Positions 7,826 through 15,818 of a stretch of 61,746 bases of DNA are shown here, in pieces. A program made the position numbers and the translations under genes. The first letter of the stretch is position 1, and every line of letters begins with the position of its first letter. The notes beneath the pieces were generated by a model that was not told the origin of the DNA, did no database searches, and saw nothing but the letters and a program-made list of their open reading frames with translations. This DNA is from Chitinophagales bacterium (GTDB lineage Bacteria > Bacteroidota > Bacteroidia > Chitinophagales > Chitinophagaceae), in contig JAATFV010000019.1 in NCBI GenBank assembly GCA_015655015.1, positions 1 through 61,746 on the forward strand, read 5' to 3'.

Positions 7826-7877
7826 ATGTTGGGACGAAAATTATACATATTTTCGACCAAGTTTCAATATTTTATTG

Positions 7878-9068
7878 ATGGAACCGGAATTACTGATCGA
7901 AAATAATGAAGCCGGATTTAGAGCTTTATTTACCCATGCTACTGTAGGCATTATCATAGTGGATAATTCCGGTTGTGTAGTACATGCTAATCCATTCTTT
8001 TGCCAGATGATGGGATACGAGGAGGCAGTATTTATCGGGAAGGATATTTCCATTCTGATCCCGGAAAACCTACGGAACGAACACCAGGCGCATATACATT
8101 CCTATTTCCGAAACCCCGTTAACAGGCCGATGGGGCAGGGTATAGAGCTCAGGGCGGTGAAGAAAAACGGAGAGCAATTGTATGTCGAGATCAGTTTGTG
8201 CAGCTATTCCATCGACAATGAGAAGCTCGCGGTCGCATTTGTCACAGATATCACCAGGCAAAAATCGGAAGCTCAAAAACTGGATTCATACCGGGAAAGC
8301 CTTGAGGTGCTGGTCAGAGAAAGAACAGAGGAATTGAATGAGGCATTGGAGAGAGAAAGGGAGATAGGATATGCAAAGTCACGCTTCGTATCTCTGGCTG
8401 CTCACGAGTTTCGAACTCCGTTGAGCACCATTCTATCTTCTGCTTCCCTGATCAACAGGTATAATGAAAGTATTGGTTCGGAGAGCATTACAAAACATAC
8501 GTCGAGAATAAAGAGCTCGGTCACAACCCTGACCCATATACTAAATGATTTTCTGTCGCTCGACAAGTTAGAACAAGGCGCCATCATTGTAAGTCCGGAG
8601 CCATTTAATTTGATTGAATTTATTGCCGGGATATGCGAAGAATTGGAAAGCTATCTAAAACCCGGACAAATCATTAATCGAACGCATTCCGGAGAAGAGA
8701 GGACTTATACTGATAAGAACCTTGCAAAAAACATTTTTCTTAACCTGATATCCAATGCCAGCAAGTATTCTGGTGAGCATAAGCCAATTATAATAACCAC
8801 ATCGGTGGGAAACAACGCAGTGAGAATAGATATCACCGACCATGGAATAGGCATTCCCCGGGAAGAGTTGAACAAGCTGTTCTCGCTTTTTTACAGGGGG
8901 TCCAATGTCGGATCGATCGATGGCACCGGACTGGGATTGAATATCGTATCGAAGTACATTTCCCTGCTTGGCGGCGAGATTACTGTTTCAAGCATTGAAA
9001 ATGAGGGAACAACGTTCACCGTCATCCTGCCTTCCGGCGAACCTGATCAGAATCCTAAGACCGGCTGA
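7878..9068 (+). CDS. PAS-domain sensor histidine kinase (soluble)
   Basis: A 396-residue kinase from the ATG at 7878. A TTG start at 7812 would be part of the palindrome and adds no family sequence. The domain order is a PAS domain (~12-128; VGIIIVDNSGCVVHANPFFC, ending FVTDITRQ), a charged coiled coil (~130-168), a HisKA domain with the phospho-accepting His176 in LAAHEFRTPL, and an HATPase domain with an N box (FLNLISNASKYS), DHGIGIP and GTGLGLNI. No membrane segment is visible, so it senses a cytoplasmic signal. Its partner may be the degenerate receiver 47 nt downstream or a distant response regulator. Confidence 0.9.
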   Translation: MEPELLIENNEAGFRALFTHATVGIIIVDNSGCVVHANPFFCQMMGYEEAVFIGKDISILIPENLRNEHQAHIHSYFRNPVNRPMGQGIELRAVKKNGEQLYVEISLCSYSIDNEKLAVAFVTDITRQKSEAQKLDSYRESLEVLVRERTEELNEALEREREIGYAKSRFVSLAAHEFRTPLSTILSSASLINRYNESIGSESITKHTSRIKSSVTTLTHILNDFLSLDKLEQGAIIVSPEPFNLIEFIAGICEELESYLKPGQIINRTHSGEERTYTDKNLAKNIFLNLISNASKYSGEHKPIIITTSVGNNAVRIDITDHGIGIPREELNKLFSLFYRGSNVGSIDGTGLGLNIVSKYISLLGGEITVSSIENEGTTFTVILPSGEPDQNPKTG

Positions 9069-9101
9069 CAATCATCATGAGAGAGTTCCGGCCGGTTCGG
9101 G

Positions 9102-9109
9102 TAAATTTG
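9102..9109 (+). promoter_or_regulatory. -7 element TAAATTTG before the receiver-like gene
   Basis: A perfect TAnnTTTG ends 5 nt before the ATG at 9115, repeating the spacing seen at the Crp/Fnr gene. No convincing -33 element was found. Confidence 0.4.
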
Positions 9110-9114
9110 TCCCG

Positions 9115-9465
9115 ATGGTTCAGGAAAAATCAGTTTGGATATTGACGGCATCTGAAGCAATGGCCGGCAATCTTATGGAGCTACTCGAGCTGGATGGTTA
9201 TTCCTGCAAGGTCTTCAGGGATATCGGGGACATCAAAACCAGTTTTAACGAGAGCTGCCCCCGGGCCATTGTACTGGATGAGCTCAATAACAAGGGCGGC
9301 TACGGTGAGGTCCTTCAAATTCTTGCCAACAGCAATAATCATCCTAAGATCATTATATTATGCAGCGATAGTGGCCGCGGGGACTATCCATTGGCTGATT
9401 CGTGCCTGGGGTTACCTGCAAGCATAGACCGCGTCGCTCACGTACTTTCGAAGTGGGAGCTTTAG
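9115..9465 (+). CDS. stand-alone degenerate response-regulator receiver protein
   Basis: A 116-residue CheY-like alpha/beta protein that starts SVWILTASEAM. The acid pair normally at the end of strand 1 is replaced by Thr-Ala-Ser-Glu. Asp55 (AIVLDEL) remains at the phospho-acceptor position and Ser84 (ILCSD) fits the switch position. The conserved lysine before proline is missing: the sequence reads LGLPAS where a KP motif is expected. It is therefore a pseudo-receiver that probably works without normal phosphorylation. Longer starts up to 8968 overlap the kinase and were rejected because the receiver fold begins at 9115. It may modulate the kinase. Confidence 0.65.
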   Translation: MVQEKSVWILTASEAMAGNLMELLELDGYSCKVFRDIGDIKTSFNESCPRAIVLDELNNKGGYGEVLQILANSNNHPKIIILCSDSGRGDYPLADSCLGLPASIDRVAHVLSKWEL

Positions 9466-9582
9466 CCTGAAAAACAACGAATGCCTGAAGGCCGGTTCAT
9501 GAGGTTTGTGATCGTTAAACTAAAATTTGAATATTTTTTAAAAGAACCGGCAGTTGTTTATCTTTAGCGAACTTTTAGAAAG

Positions 9583-9948
9583 ATGAATATGACTTACGAA
9601 GAACTTGTAAAGAACCACGCTGGTGAAATGATCGAAAAGCTGGTGACCGATATACTCAGTAAAGATGTTGTAGAGGTCCGGTTCGAATTCGAAGACAATG
9701 AGCAATGGTCCGTGATCAGCATGCATATCTATGAAGAGGATAAGGAAATCTCTTTAAGATTACATGCCAACGATCGCTATGAGCTGTATTTTGGTTATTA
9801 TGACGATGAAGATGAATTTTTCGAGATCCTCCAGCCATTAACTGCAGAGCAGATAAAGATCATCCCCAAAAGGCTTCAAAAAGTAATGGAAAAGGTGCTG
9901 ACCAATGAGGAAGGCTTGCGCTTACCGGGTAATTTTCTTTCAAAATAG
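9583..9948 (+). CDS. hypothetical acidic protein
   Basis: A 121-residue cytoplasmic protein with no signal peptide or membrane segment and rich in Glu/Asp (VRFEFEDNEQ, YYDDEDEFFE). It shows a mixed alpha/beta pattern. A -7-like element TATCTTTA (9559-9566) lies just upstream, and a second ATG two codons in is possible. I do not recognise the family. It is monocistronic and convergent with the hydrolase, with 22 nt between stops. Codon use is normal, so the gene is probably real. Confidence 0.6.
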   Translation: MNMTYEELVKNHAGEMIEKLVTDILSKDVVEVRFEFEDNEQWSVISMHIYEEDKEISLRLHANDRYELYFGYYDDEDEFFEILQPLTAEQIKIIPKRLQKVMEKVLTNEEGLRLPGNFLSK

Positions 9949-9970
9949 TTTTTTGGCAGGACTGTTCTAT

Positions 9971-10861
9971 TTAATGAGCAGCTAATTTATCCAGCATCTC
10001 CCTGATCGCGGCGCAGACCCTGTCTTTTTCATTAAAAGCGATCAGATGACCTCTTCCCGGGATCATCCGGATATCCAAAGACGCCGCGTTGGTCAGATGC
10101 GTTTTGGCAAATGCGGCATTGGAAGTCGATACAAGGCTATCATTCATTCCCTGAAGATAAATTACCGGAACGTGAATGCGGGGCCAGAGGGGGAGCATTT
10201 TGGTAAGCTCTTCATGATGGTGAACCTTTTCACGATTGGCCGACTTGAGCATCGGAGGAACCACCCATTGGATCAGCGGACTTTCTACCAGGTAGGTAAA
10301 CCAGAAATATCTTTCCCGATCCGGGCCTAAGGGAGGCGCTACTAATATAAGGCCGTCTACCAGTTCAGGGTAGTCCATCGCCAGCCTGCTGGCGATAGGA
10401 GAACCATAAGATACCCCTACTACAACGATCGGATGATGAGCCTTATGCAGGCTATCCAGGACCAATTTTATGATGGAAGCCTGTGTGGCAATATCCGGCA
10501 GGGGATCGCCCAATCCCGAATATCCGTAACCCGGCCTGTCTACCGCGTACAGGCTGGCCCTGGACAGCAGACTGCTGTCCGACAGGTAACCTTTCCAGTA
10601 ACTGAGCGAACTGGGCGCTCCGTGAATGAATAGAACGGTAGCTTTCGACTGATCTCCTACTTCCAGGTACCGGACCGACCGCCCTTTTGCCTGATAATAG
10701 CTGATATGCGGCTCCAGCTTCCGGGTATGGAAAAAAGCGTTCAGCCCCGCGTCATCCATTCTAAACTCCACCAGTCGTCCTAAAATAAGCGTCACAATGA
10801 TCATGAAAAGCAATGTCCATAAAAATACTTTGAGAGTGATCCGGCCGATTTTTGCGATCAT
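9971..10861 (-). CDS. membrane-anchored alpha/beta hydrolase
   Basis: A 296-residue alpha/beta-hydrolase with an N-terminal membrane anchor (residues ~9-30), so the catalytic domain probably faces the periplasm. Oxyanion-hole motif HGAP (80-83), nucleophile elbow GVSYG with Ser151, acid Asp241 (GMNDS) and His272 (GRGHL) make a complete triad. Substrates of this group (esters, epoxides, lactones, peptides) cannot be separated by sequence alone. The gene ends 22 nt from a convergent hypothetical gene and is otherwise isolated. Confidence 0.85.
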   Translation of the reverse strand: MIAKIGRITLKVFLWTLLFMIIVTLILGRLVEFRMDDAGLNAFFHTRKLEPHISYYQAKGRSVRYLEVGDQSKATVLFIHGAPSSLSYWKGYLSDSSLLSRASLYAVDRPGYGYSGLGDPLPDIATQASIIKLVLDSLHKAHHPIVVVGVSYGSPIASRLAMDYPELVDGLILVAPPLGPDRERYFWFTYLVESPLIQWVVPPMLKSANREKVHHHEELTKMLPLWPRIHVPVIYLQGMNDSLVSTSNAAFAKTHLTNAASLDIRMIPGRGHLIAFNEKDRVCAAIREMLDKLAAH

Positions 10862-10950
10862 ACGTTAAAAATAAAGGAAAGCTGCCAAAAAAAATGCCGG
10901 AAGGCCGCCAATTTCAATTCCAGCGTTTGGACGGAGCCGGGAAGATTTGT

Positions 10951-10988
10951 ATCTCCCTAATATGTTTGTACCTCCCCAATATGTAGAA
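10951..10988. repeat. 19-bp imperfect tandem duplication, intergenic
   Basis: Two adjacent copies with the core CTCCC(T/C)AATATGT (10951-10969 and 10970-10988) lie in the 244-bp gap upstream of the small lipoprotein gene. The first copy contains TATGTTTG, which fits a -7 element. Confidence 0.55.
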
Positions 10989-11105
10989 CAGTTTCAACAG
11001 TTTCCTGCTCCTGCCGGGAATAACGGTTGTTATCCTCCTTTAAAAGGCTGGCCCGATACTTTCTCTGGTATAGATAAGCATATTCAGCTCTTTAATTATT
11101 TTTAT

Positions 11106-11333
11106 ATGAACTCTGACATACGGATGAAAATAGGAGTCCTTATAGTGGTATTACTTTGCGGGATCGCGTCCTGCACTACCCCCGGGCCGATTACAGGCCG
11201 CCCGGATCCTAACGTTAGCACCAGCGGTACCCTTGGATCGGTTAAAGCGACGGATGGCCGGTCTCCGGAAGTTTTATCGGCAAGAAATGCCCAGGATTCC
11301 GCCCGGCGGAGACGGGATAGCACGGTGCAATGA
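11106..11333 (+). CDS. small putative lipoprotein
   Basis: A 75-residue protein with a short N-terminus, a hydrophobic stretch and a lipobox IASC. The mature part, which follows the lipidated Cys, is short, polar and Pro/Gly/Ser rich, with a basic RRRRD stretch near the end. The start could equally be the ATG at 11124 (MKIGVLIVVLL), which gives a more typical signal peptide. An ORF extends upstream to 10947, but that part is low-complexity and crosses the tandem repeat. The function is unknown; many Bacteroidota encode such tiny envelope lipoproteins. Confidence 0.5.
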   Translation: MNSDIRMKIGVLIVVLLCGIASCTTPGPITGRPDPNVSTSGTLGSVKATDGRSPEVLSARNAQDSARRRRDSTVQ

Positions 11334-11346
11334 AGCAATCACGGTG

Positions 11347-11943
11347 TTACAACCTTACTATTTCATTGATAATCACAGGAGGATCAAAGGATTGATTATT
11401 CTCCGGGCGCGCATAGATATTGCGGACGATGTCCATTCCTTTTACCACTTTACCAAATGCTGCATAACCCTGGCCGTCGGCATTATTGTCGCCGCCATAG
11501 TCGAATCCGGGCTGATCGCCAACGCAGATGAAAAATTCGGTGCCGGCTGTTCCCGGGGTCGTCCGTGCTAATGAGATCACCCCATCTTTATGAAGAAGAT
11601 GCGTTTGCTGCGTTGTTTCATGGGGAATGTCCTGGTGCCTTACCGCCTTCTTATAATCCGTCTTCCAGATGCCCCCCTGTATGAGTTCGGACTTAGGGGC
11701 ATTACTAGCCTGGTTATCATCATTCAGCACCCGGTAGAAACTGCTGTTTTTATAAAATCCCGAGTCTACATACGATAAAAAGGCGCCTGCCGTCCGCGGC
11801 GCCTGACGGGGATACAGCTCTATCTCGATGTCTCCAGCTTGTGTCCGGATAAGAATATGCGGGGTAGCGGGATTGGAGGAAGAACAGCCGGGCAGCAGGC
11901 CGGTGAAAGCGATCAAGACGATCCAAAGGTAGTTCCTGTGCAT
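11347..11943 (-). CDS. cyclophilin-type peptidyl-prolyl isomerase lipoprotein
   Basis: A 198-residue protein that catalyses cis-trans isomerisation of X-Pro bonds during folding of exported proteins. The ATG at 11943 gives a clear lipoprotein signal (hydrophobic run, LLPGC, Cys20); an upstream start at 11964 is unneeded. The cyclophilin domain covers ~28-195 with FYRV (the Arg region of the active site), a GTAGTEFFI motif, and AAFGKVV near the C-terminus. It is probably anchored in the periplasmic face of the envelope. It diverges from the MarC gene with 38 nt between starts, so the promoters overlap. Confidence 0.9.
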   Translation of the reverse strand: MHRNYLWIVLIAFTGLLPGCSSSNPATPHILIRTQAGDIEIELYPRQAPRTAGAFLSYVDSGFYKNSSFYRVLNDDNQASNAPKSELIQGGIWKTDYKKAVRHQDIPHETTQQTHLLHKDGVISLARTTPGTAGTEFFICVGDQPGFDYGGDNNADGQGYAAFGKVVKGMDIVRNIYARPENNQSFDPPVIINEIVRL

Positions 11944-11981
11944 AGATGACTTTGTGAAGCGCAAAATAGTTAATATTGTTC

Positions 11982-12644
11982 ATGCAATTTGATTTACCGT
12001 TTGTCCATCTTATTTTCATCGGCTTTCTTTCTCTTTTCCCGGCTGTTAACCCGGTAGGGTCTGCCTTTATCGTAGATCCGCTTCTCAGCAGCCTGAATCT
12101 CCAGGAGAGAAAAAGAGCCGCCAAAAAAGTGGCTTTTTATTGCCTGACCATCTGTACGGTATCCGCGCTGATCGGAAGCTGGATCCTGAAGCTGTTCGGC
12201 ATCTCTATCCCTATCGTCCAGCTGGCCGGCGGTATCATGATCTGCCGTATGGGCTGGCAGCTGCTCACGTCAGATGACGACATCAAGGGCAAGAAGGAGA
12301 CGGCCCAGCCGGAGCGCAGCGCCGAGAATATCGACAACCTGTTATTTTATCCGGTGGCCTTCCCCATGACAACGGGGGCCGGCACCATCTCCGTGCTGCT
12401 CACCCTCAGTGCCCATGAGAACGAAAAAAACCTTTTGGATCATGTCCTGAACCTGGGAGCGCTCTTCATTGCCATCGTCCTGATGTGCCTGCTGATCTAT
12501 ATCTGTTATGCGAATACGCCCCGCATTATTCGACGTCTTGGGCCCCGGGGTGAACAGATCGTTAACCGGCTCAGCGCCTTTCTCGTCTTTTGTATCGGTA
12601 TGCAGATCGCTTCAGCGGGCATCCGGTCCCTTTTGAAGGTGTGA
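11982..12644 (+). CDS. MarC family integral membrane protein
   Basis: A 220-residue protein with about six membrane segments in the MarC/UPF0056 pattern: FPAVNPVGSAFI near the N-terminus, AGGIMICRMGWQLL in the third helix and the FPMTTGAGTIS motif at mid-length. The ATG at 11982 was preferred over a TTG two codons upstream. A -7-like TAATATTG sits 3 nt before it. The physiological role of MarC proteins remains unclear despite the old link to antibiotic resistance. A small-solute transporter role is only a guess. Confidence 0.9.
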   Translation: MQFDLPFVHLIFIGFLSLFPAVNPVGSAFIVDPLLSSLNLQERKRAAKKVAFYCLTICTVSALIGSWILKLFGISIPIVQLAGGIMICRMGWQLLTSDDDIKGKKETAQPERSAENIDNLLFYPVAFPMTTGAGTISVLLTLSAHENEKNLLDHVLNLGALFIAIVLMCLLIYICYANTPRIIRRLGPRGEQIVNRLSAFLVFCIGMQIASAGIRSLLKV

Positions 12645-12686
12645 TGGGCATGCCGTCCATCCGGGAATAGTGGTTCAAATCTGCAC

Positions 12687-12715
12687 AAAAAAAACCCCCG
12701 GTAAGAATACCGGGG
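12687..12715 (-). terminator. intrinsic terminator, minus strand
   Basis: An 8-bp perfect stem (CCCCGGTA / TACCGGGG) with an AGAA loop is followed on the minus strand by eight T. It has no T-run in the plus direction. It lies ~200 nt downstream of the hypothetical gene ending at 12912, so it ends either that transcript or a short independent RNA. Confidence 0.75.
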
Positions 12716-12755
12716 ATGTACTAATCAAAGTGTTTTAACCATTAAACCTTATCCT

Positions 12756-12875
12756 ATGAAAAAACAAAGGTACATCTGCAACGGGAGGATGTCACTATTC
12801 CCGCACCAGATAAATAATATTTTAGGATCAAACTTTAATAAAACATCAGTAATACCCTTAGTGAGATATAGGTAA
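12756..12875 (+). other. possible 39-codon small ORF or relict leader
   Basis: ATG at 12756 opens a 39-residue frame (MKKQRYICNGRMSLFPHQ...). The context before the ATG (AACCATTAAACCTTATCCT) looks like a Bacteroidota gene leader. No SD, signal peptide or known domain is present. It could be a relict 5' end of a lost gene or chance. Confidence 0.2.
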
Positions 12876-12911
12876 ATAGTTTACCTTCTTGTAGAACGAA
12901 TGAAACCAGGG

Positions 12912-13520
12912 TTATTTCTTTTTTGAAACTGTTTTTTTGTTCGCCGCAGCGGCTTGTGCCTGCTGCTGTTGCTGCCGGGCGATCTCTTCCTGTTCGGAGA
13001 GGATCGAGGGCTCCGGAATAGCAAGGTCTCCGAAGACTTCCGGGAAAATATAAATGATATTGGCGATCTTATTATAGCTCAGATCAAAAAGCTTCCAGCT
13101 TTCTCCTTCATCTTTGGATTGACCAAGAAAGTAGGTGACCTGGTGGAACTTCTTATCGTCTTTGTGGAAGTAGCGTGATTCCCGGATCAGGCATTGCCAC
13201 TGATCATTCGCGGTCATCAGGCTCAGGAGCTTTAGCTGGGGTGCATCCTCGTCTATGGAGCTGACTGTTCGCAGTCTGCCTGACTTAATATGTTCAAGAT
13301 AACCGTCCTTTCCTCCATAAAATTTGATGACGCTGAGAGGGGCCAGATCTGCATAGACGTTCCAGCTTTGATAGGTATCTGATTTAACGAGGCTGTCTGC
13401 AAAGGCCATGGCTTTTTCGCTGATCTTTGCGGAGTCGGGCTGCGAGAAACTGGTCAAATGGGTCAAAATCAGCAGGAATACGACCGGAATGGTGACCGGA
13501 ATGGTTGTAAGGATCTTCAT
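12912..13520 (-). CDS. hypothetical exported protein
   Basis: A 202-residue protein from the ATG at 13520, which gives a good signal peptide (MKILTTIPVTIPVVFLLILT, cleavage near SFSQ). The mature part contains Trp- and Tyr-rich beta strands (SWNVYADLAP, QWQCLIRESRYF). The C-terminus is low complexity, with a Gln/Ala run followed by Lys. I do not recognise the family; a DUF3887-like or NTF2-like fold is a possibility only. It is monocistronic. Confidence 0.6.
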   Translation of the reverse strand: MKILTTIPVTIPVVFLLILTHLTSFSQPDSAKISEKAMAFADSLVKSDTYQSWNVYADLAPLSVIKFYGGKDGYLEHIKSGRLRTVSSIDEDAPQLKLLSLMTANDQWQCLIRESRYFHKDDKKFHQVTYFLGQSKDEGESWKLFDLSYNKIANIIYIFPEVFGDLAIPEPSILSEQEEIARQQQQQAQAAAANKKTVSKKK

Positions 13521-13563
13521 GAGGGTATAGATTTGAGCTCCAAAATAATACAAAAAGCTACAA

Positions 13564-13745
13564 GCTGCAAGCTTTTAGGGGCAAGCCGCCGGAAAGTTAT
13601 AAACCGTTAACTCCGAACCTTGAAGGCTTTTTCGCTGCGGGGATATAGTTATAAATAACTTAAAATTTGTAAGCTTCTGGCTATTAAATGATAGTTTACT
13701 GCTTGTCCCTAAGGCTTTCATGGCTTGCCGCTAAAAGCCTGCAGC
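13564..13745. repeat. inverted repeat cluster (REP-like)
   Basis: A 23-bp arm at 13564-13586 (GCTGCAAGCTTTTAGGGGCA...) is repeated in inverted form at 13723-13745 with two mismatches. A third, degraded copy (13701-13717) stands next to the second. The motif combines GCTTGC and CTGCAGC-type steps like the AGCTTGCAGC repeats scattered in many Bacteroidota genomes. It fills the gap between two genes. Confidence 0.6.
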
Positions 13746-13814
13746 TGCAAACTGCATCTCCGGTACCGGAAACTGCCTTTTTTTTAGTATCTTGACGCGC
13801 TCATAACTACATCT

Positions 13815-14849
13815 ATGTCACAGAGAACTGATTTTATATACTCAACCAAGCAGGAACCCCATCGCCTGCGTACCCGGCAGATCCTCCAGCAACATCCTGA
13901 AGTCCGGAAATTAATCGGAAAGAACAAATATACCTTTTTTGCCATATTGGGAATTGTCAGTTTTCAATGCGTACTGGCCTGGCTGGTGAGTGAACAGTCC
14001 TGGTGGATTGTAATAGGTGCGGCCTACCTGTTGGGAGCTTTTGCCGACCATGCGTTATTTGTGATGATCCATGAATGTGCCCATCATTTATTATTCAAGA
14101 ACAGGGCTGCCAATCGCCTCTCCGGGATCCTGGCTAATTTACCCCAGCTATTCCCCAGCTCGGTATCTTTTGAACGGTATCATATCAAGCATCATTCTTT
14201 CCAGGGGGTGCATGAACTGGATGCTGATCTGCCCAATCGTTGGGAAGCCCGTCTTATCAACAACTATTTTGTCGGGAAAGTCCTCTGGTTATTATTTTAT
14301 CCTGTCTTCCAGGTCTTTCGTATTGCCAGGCTCCGGGAAATAAAACCTTTTGACAAGTGGGTGGCGCTGAATTTTGGGGCGGAAATTGTTTTTATCACCG
14401 CTATGTGGATGGCTTTTGGTCCGAAAGCCATTGTCTATCTGCTGCTTAGCTTTTTCTTTTCCGTTGGATTACATCCGCTGGGAGCCCGCTGGATACAGGA
14501 ACATTATCTCACCCATGATGAGGAGCAGGAGACCTTCAGCTATTATGGCGTGCTGAATGTGGTTGCATTCAATGTAGGATACCACAATGAACATCATGAT
14601 TTCCCTTCCATTCCCTGGAATAAGCTTCCCCAGATAAAAAGGACGGCCCCCGGTTATTATGACAATCTTTTGTCACACCGTTCCTGGACGAAATTATTTT
14701 TCCGCTTCCTGTTCGACCGGGAAATATCCTTATACTCCCGTGTAGTCCGACAGGAAAGAGGCAAGGTAAAGCTCACGGATGAGTCGAGGCCCGATATGGA
14801 TGTGATCGCCGCCGAGCAGGCCGCGAAAAAAAAGGACCTGGTCTCATAG
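13815..14849 (+). CDS. DES1-like sphingolipid delta-4 desaturase (fatty acid desaturase family)
   Basis: A 344-residue di-iron membrane desaturase. Three histidine boxes are intact: HECAHH (86-91), HIKHH (123-127) and HNEHH (257-261). The resemblance to eukaryotic dihydroceramide desaturase DES1 extends beyond the boxes. The N-terminus (FIYSTKQEPHRLRTRQILQQ) matches the DES1 lipid-desaturase N-terminal domain. The stretches ANLPQLFPSSVSFERYHIKH, GLHPLGARWIQEHY, ETFSYYGVLNVVAFNVGYHN and EYYDNL-like YYDNLLSHRSW keep the DES1 order. Bacteroidota make sphingolipids, so a 4,5-desaturase acting on dihydroceramide is plausible. The last ~25 residues are extra and basic. No serine palmitoyltransferase gene is nearby. 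Confidence 0.85.
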   Translation: MSQRTDFIYSTKQEPHRLRTRQILQQHPEVRKLIGKNKYTFFAILGIVSFQCVLAWLVSEQSWWIVIGAAYLLGAFADHALFVMIHECAHHLLFKNRAANRLSGILANLPQLFPSSVSFERYHIKHHSFQGVHELDADLPNRWEARLINNYFVGKVLWLLFYPVFQVFRIARLREIKPFDKWVALNFGAEIVFITAMWMAFGPKAIVYLLLSFFFSVGLHPLGARWIQEHYLTHDEEQETFSYYGVLNVVAFNVGYHNEHHDFPSIPWNKLPQIKRTAPGYYDNLLSHRSWTKLFFRFLFDREISLYSRVVRQERGKVKLTDESRPDMDVIAAEQAAKKKDLVS

Positions 14850-14939
14850 GACCGGGCGAAAGAACGCCGGGCGACGGAGCATTCTGCGCCGGATATTCTG
14901 ACCCGGGAATTGAGAACCCGCCCGGAAGGCGTCAATCAA

Positions 14940-15818
14940 TCAGATAAATACCCGCGTTCCTGAACTGAAGTTCTCCCTGAATTCTTTGGGGGTACAGGTT
15001 TTTTTCTTCTTGAAGATCCTGTTAAAGTTGGAGATATTATTGAATCCGCAATTGTAAGAGATCTCTGCGATAGAATGTGTTGTGTCGATCAGCATCCTGC
15101 TGGCATGGCCCAATCTTATTTCGTTCAGGCTGTCGATAAAGGTATTCCCTGTTCTTTTTTTGATAAACCGGCTGAAGCTGACTTCGGTCATGCTTACCAA
15201 TTTCGCTACTTCCCCCAGACTGACAGGCTTGTCATAGTTGTTATTCATATACTCGAATGCCTTTTCGATACGCCGGCTATTATAGGTAAAATGCTCATTG
15301 GTGAAAGAGACATCCGATAAGGTGCGCATGTTGCGGGAGATCGACAGGTCATGCAGGATCGACATCAGCTCCAGTACGGAATCAAATCCATTCTTTTGAT
15401 TAAGGGATAGAATGCGGGGAGCCAGCGCCGCTGCTGTTTCCTTAGAGAAGAGAATGCCTTTCTGTGATCTTTCCACCATGCTGCGGATAAAGTTCAATTG
15501 ATTTCTGCGAAGCAGCTTATCGTCAAAAAGATCCTTGTGCCATTGGATCGTGACCTCGCGGATCTCTTCGGTTTTACATTGGTGAGTAAACCAGGCATGA
15601 TAAAGATTGGGACCTACCAGCACCAGCTCCAGGTCATCGATGGATTCGATATGGTCACCGACGATCCGCCTGGCGCCCTTTGCATTGATGATTAAATTTA
15701 ATTCCAGTTCTTCATGATAATGGAGCGGAAAGCTGAACTCCTTTTTTACGCGGGAAAAGATAGTGAAACAATCGTTCTGAGTCAGGGGAGTAATCTCCCG
15801 GATAATATTTGTACTCAT
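14940..15818 (-). CDS. AraC family regulator of the mannobiose cluster
   Basis: A 292-residue regulator with an N-terminal cupin sensor (PLHYHEELELNLII, then GPNLYHAW) and a C-terminal pair of AraC HTH motifs (~188-288; EVAKLVSMTEVSFSRFIKKR and ISYNCGFNNISNFNRIFKKK). It is transcribed away from the symporter-GH130-epimerase genes across a 340-bp region. Two direct repeats CAGGATAAA stand 41 bp apart in that region. Its ligand is inferred to be a mannobiose-type sugar. It ends 90 nt from the convergent desaturase gene. Confidence 0.9.
   Translation of the reverse strand: MSTNIIREITPLTQNDCFTIFSRVKKEFSFPLHYHEELELNLIINAKGARRIVGDHIESIDDLELVLVGPNLYHAWFTHQCKTEEIREVTIQWHKDLFDDKLLRRNQLNFIRSMVERSQKGILFSKETAAALAPRILSLNQKNGFDSVLELMSILHDLSISRNMRTLSDVSFTNEHFTYNSRRIEKAFEYMNNNYDKPVSLGEVAKLVSMTEVSFSRFIKKRTGNTFIDSLNEIRLGHASRMLIDTTHSIAEISYNCGFNNISNFNRIFKKKKTCTPKEFRENFSSGTRVFI

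Noticed and set aside
8968..9114. Upstream extension of the receiver-like protein into the kinase gene
   Set aside because: Receiver fold starts at 9115 right after a -7 element; the extension is the kinase read in another frame.
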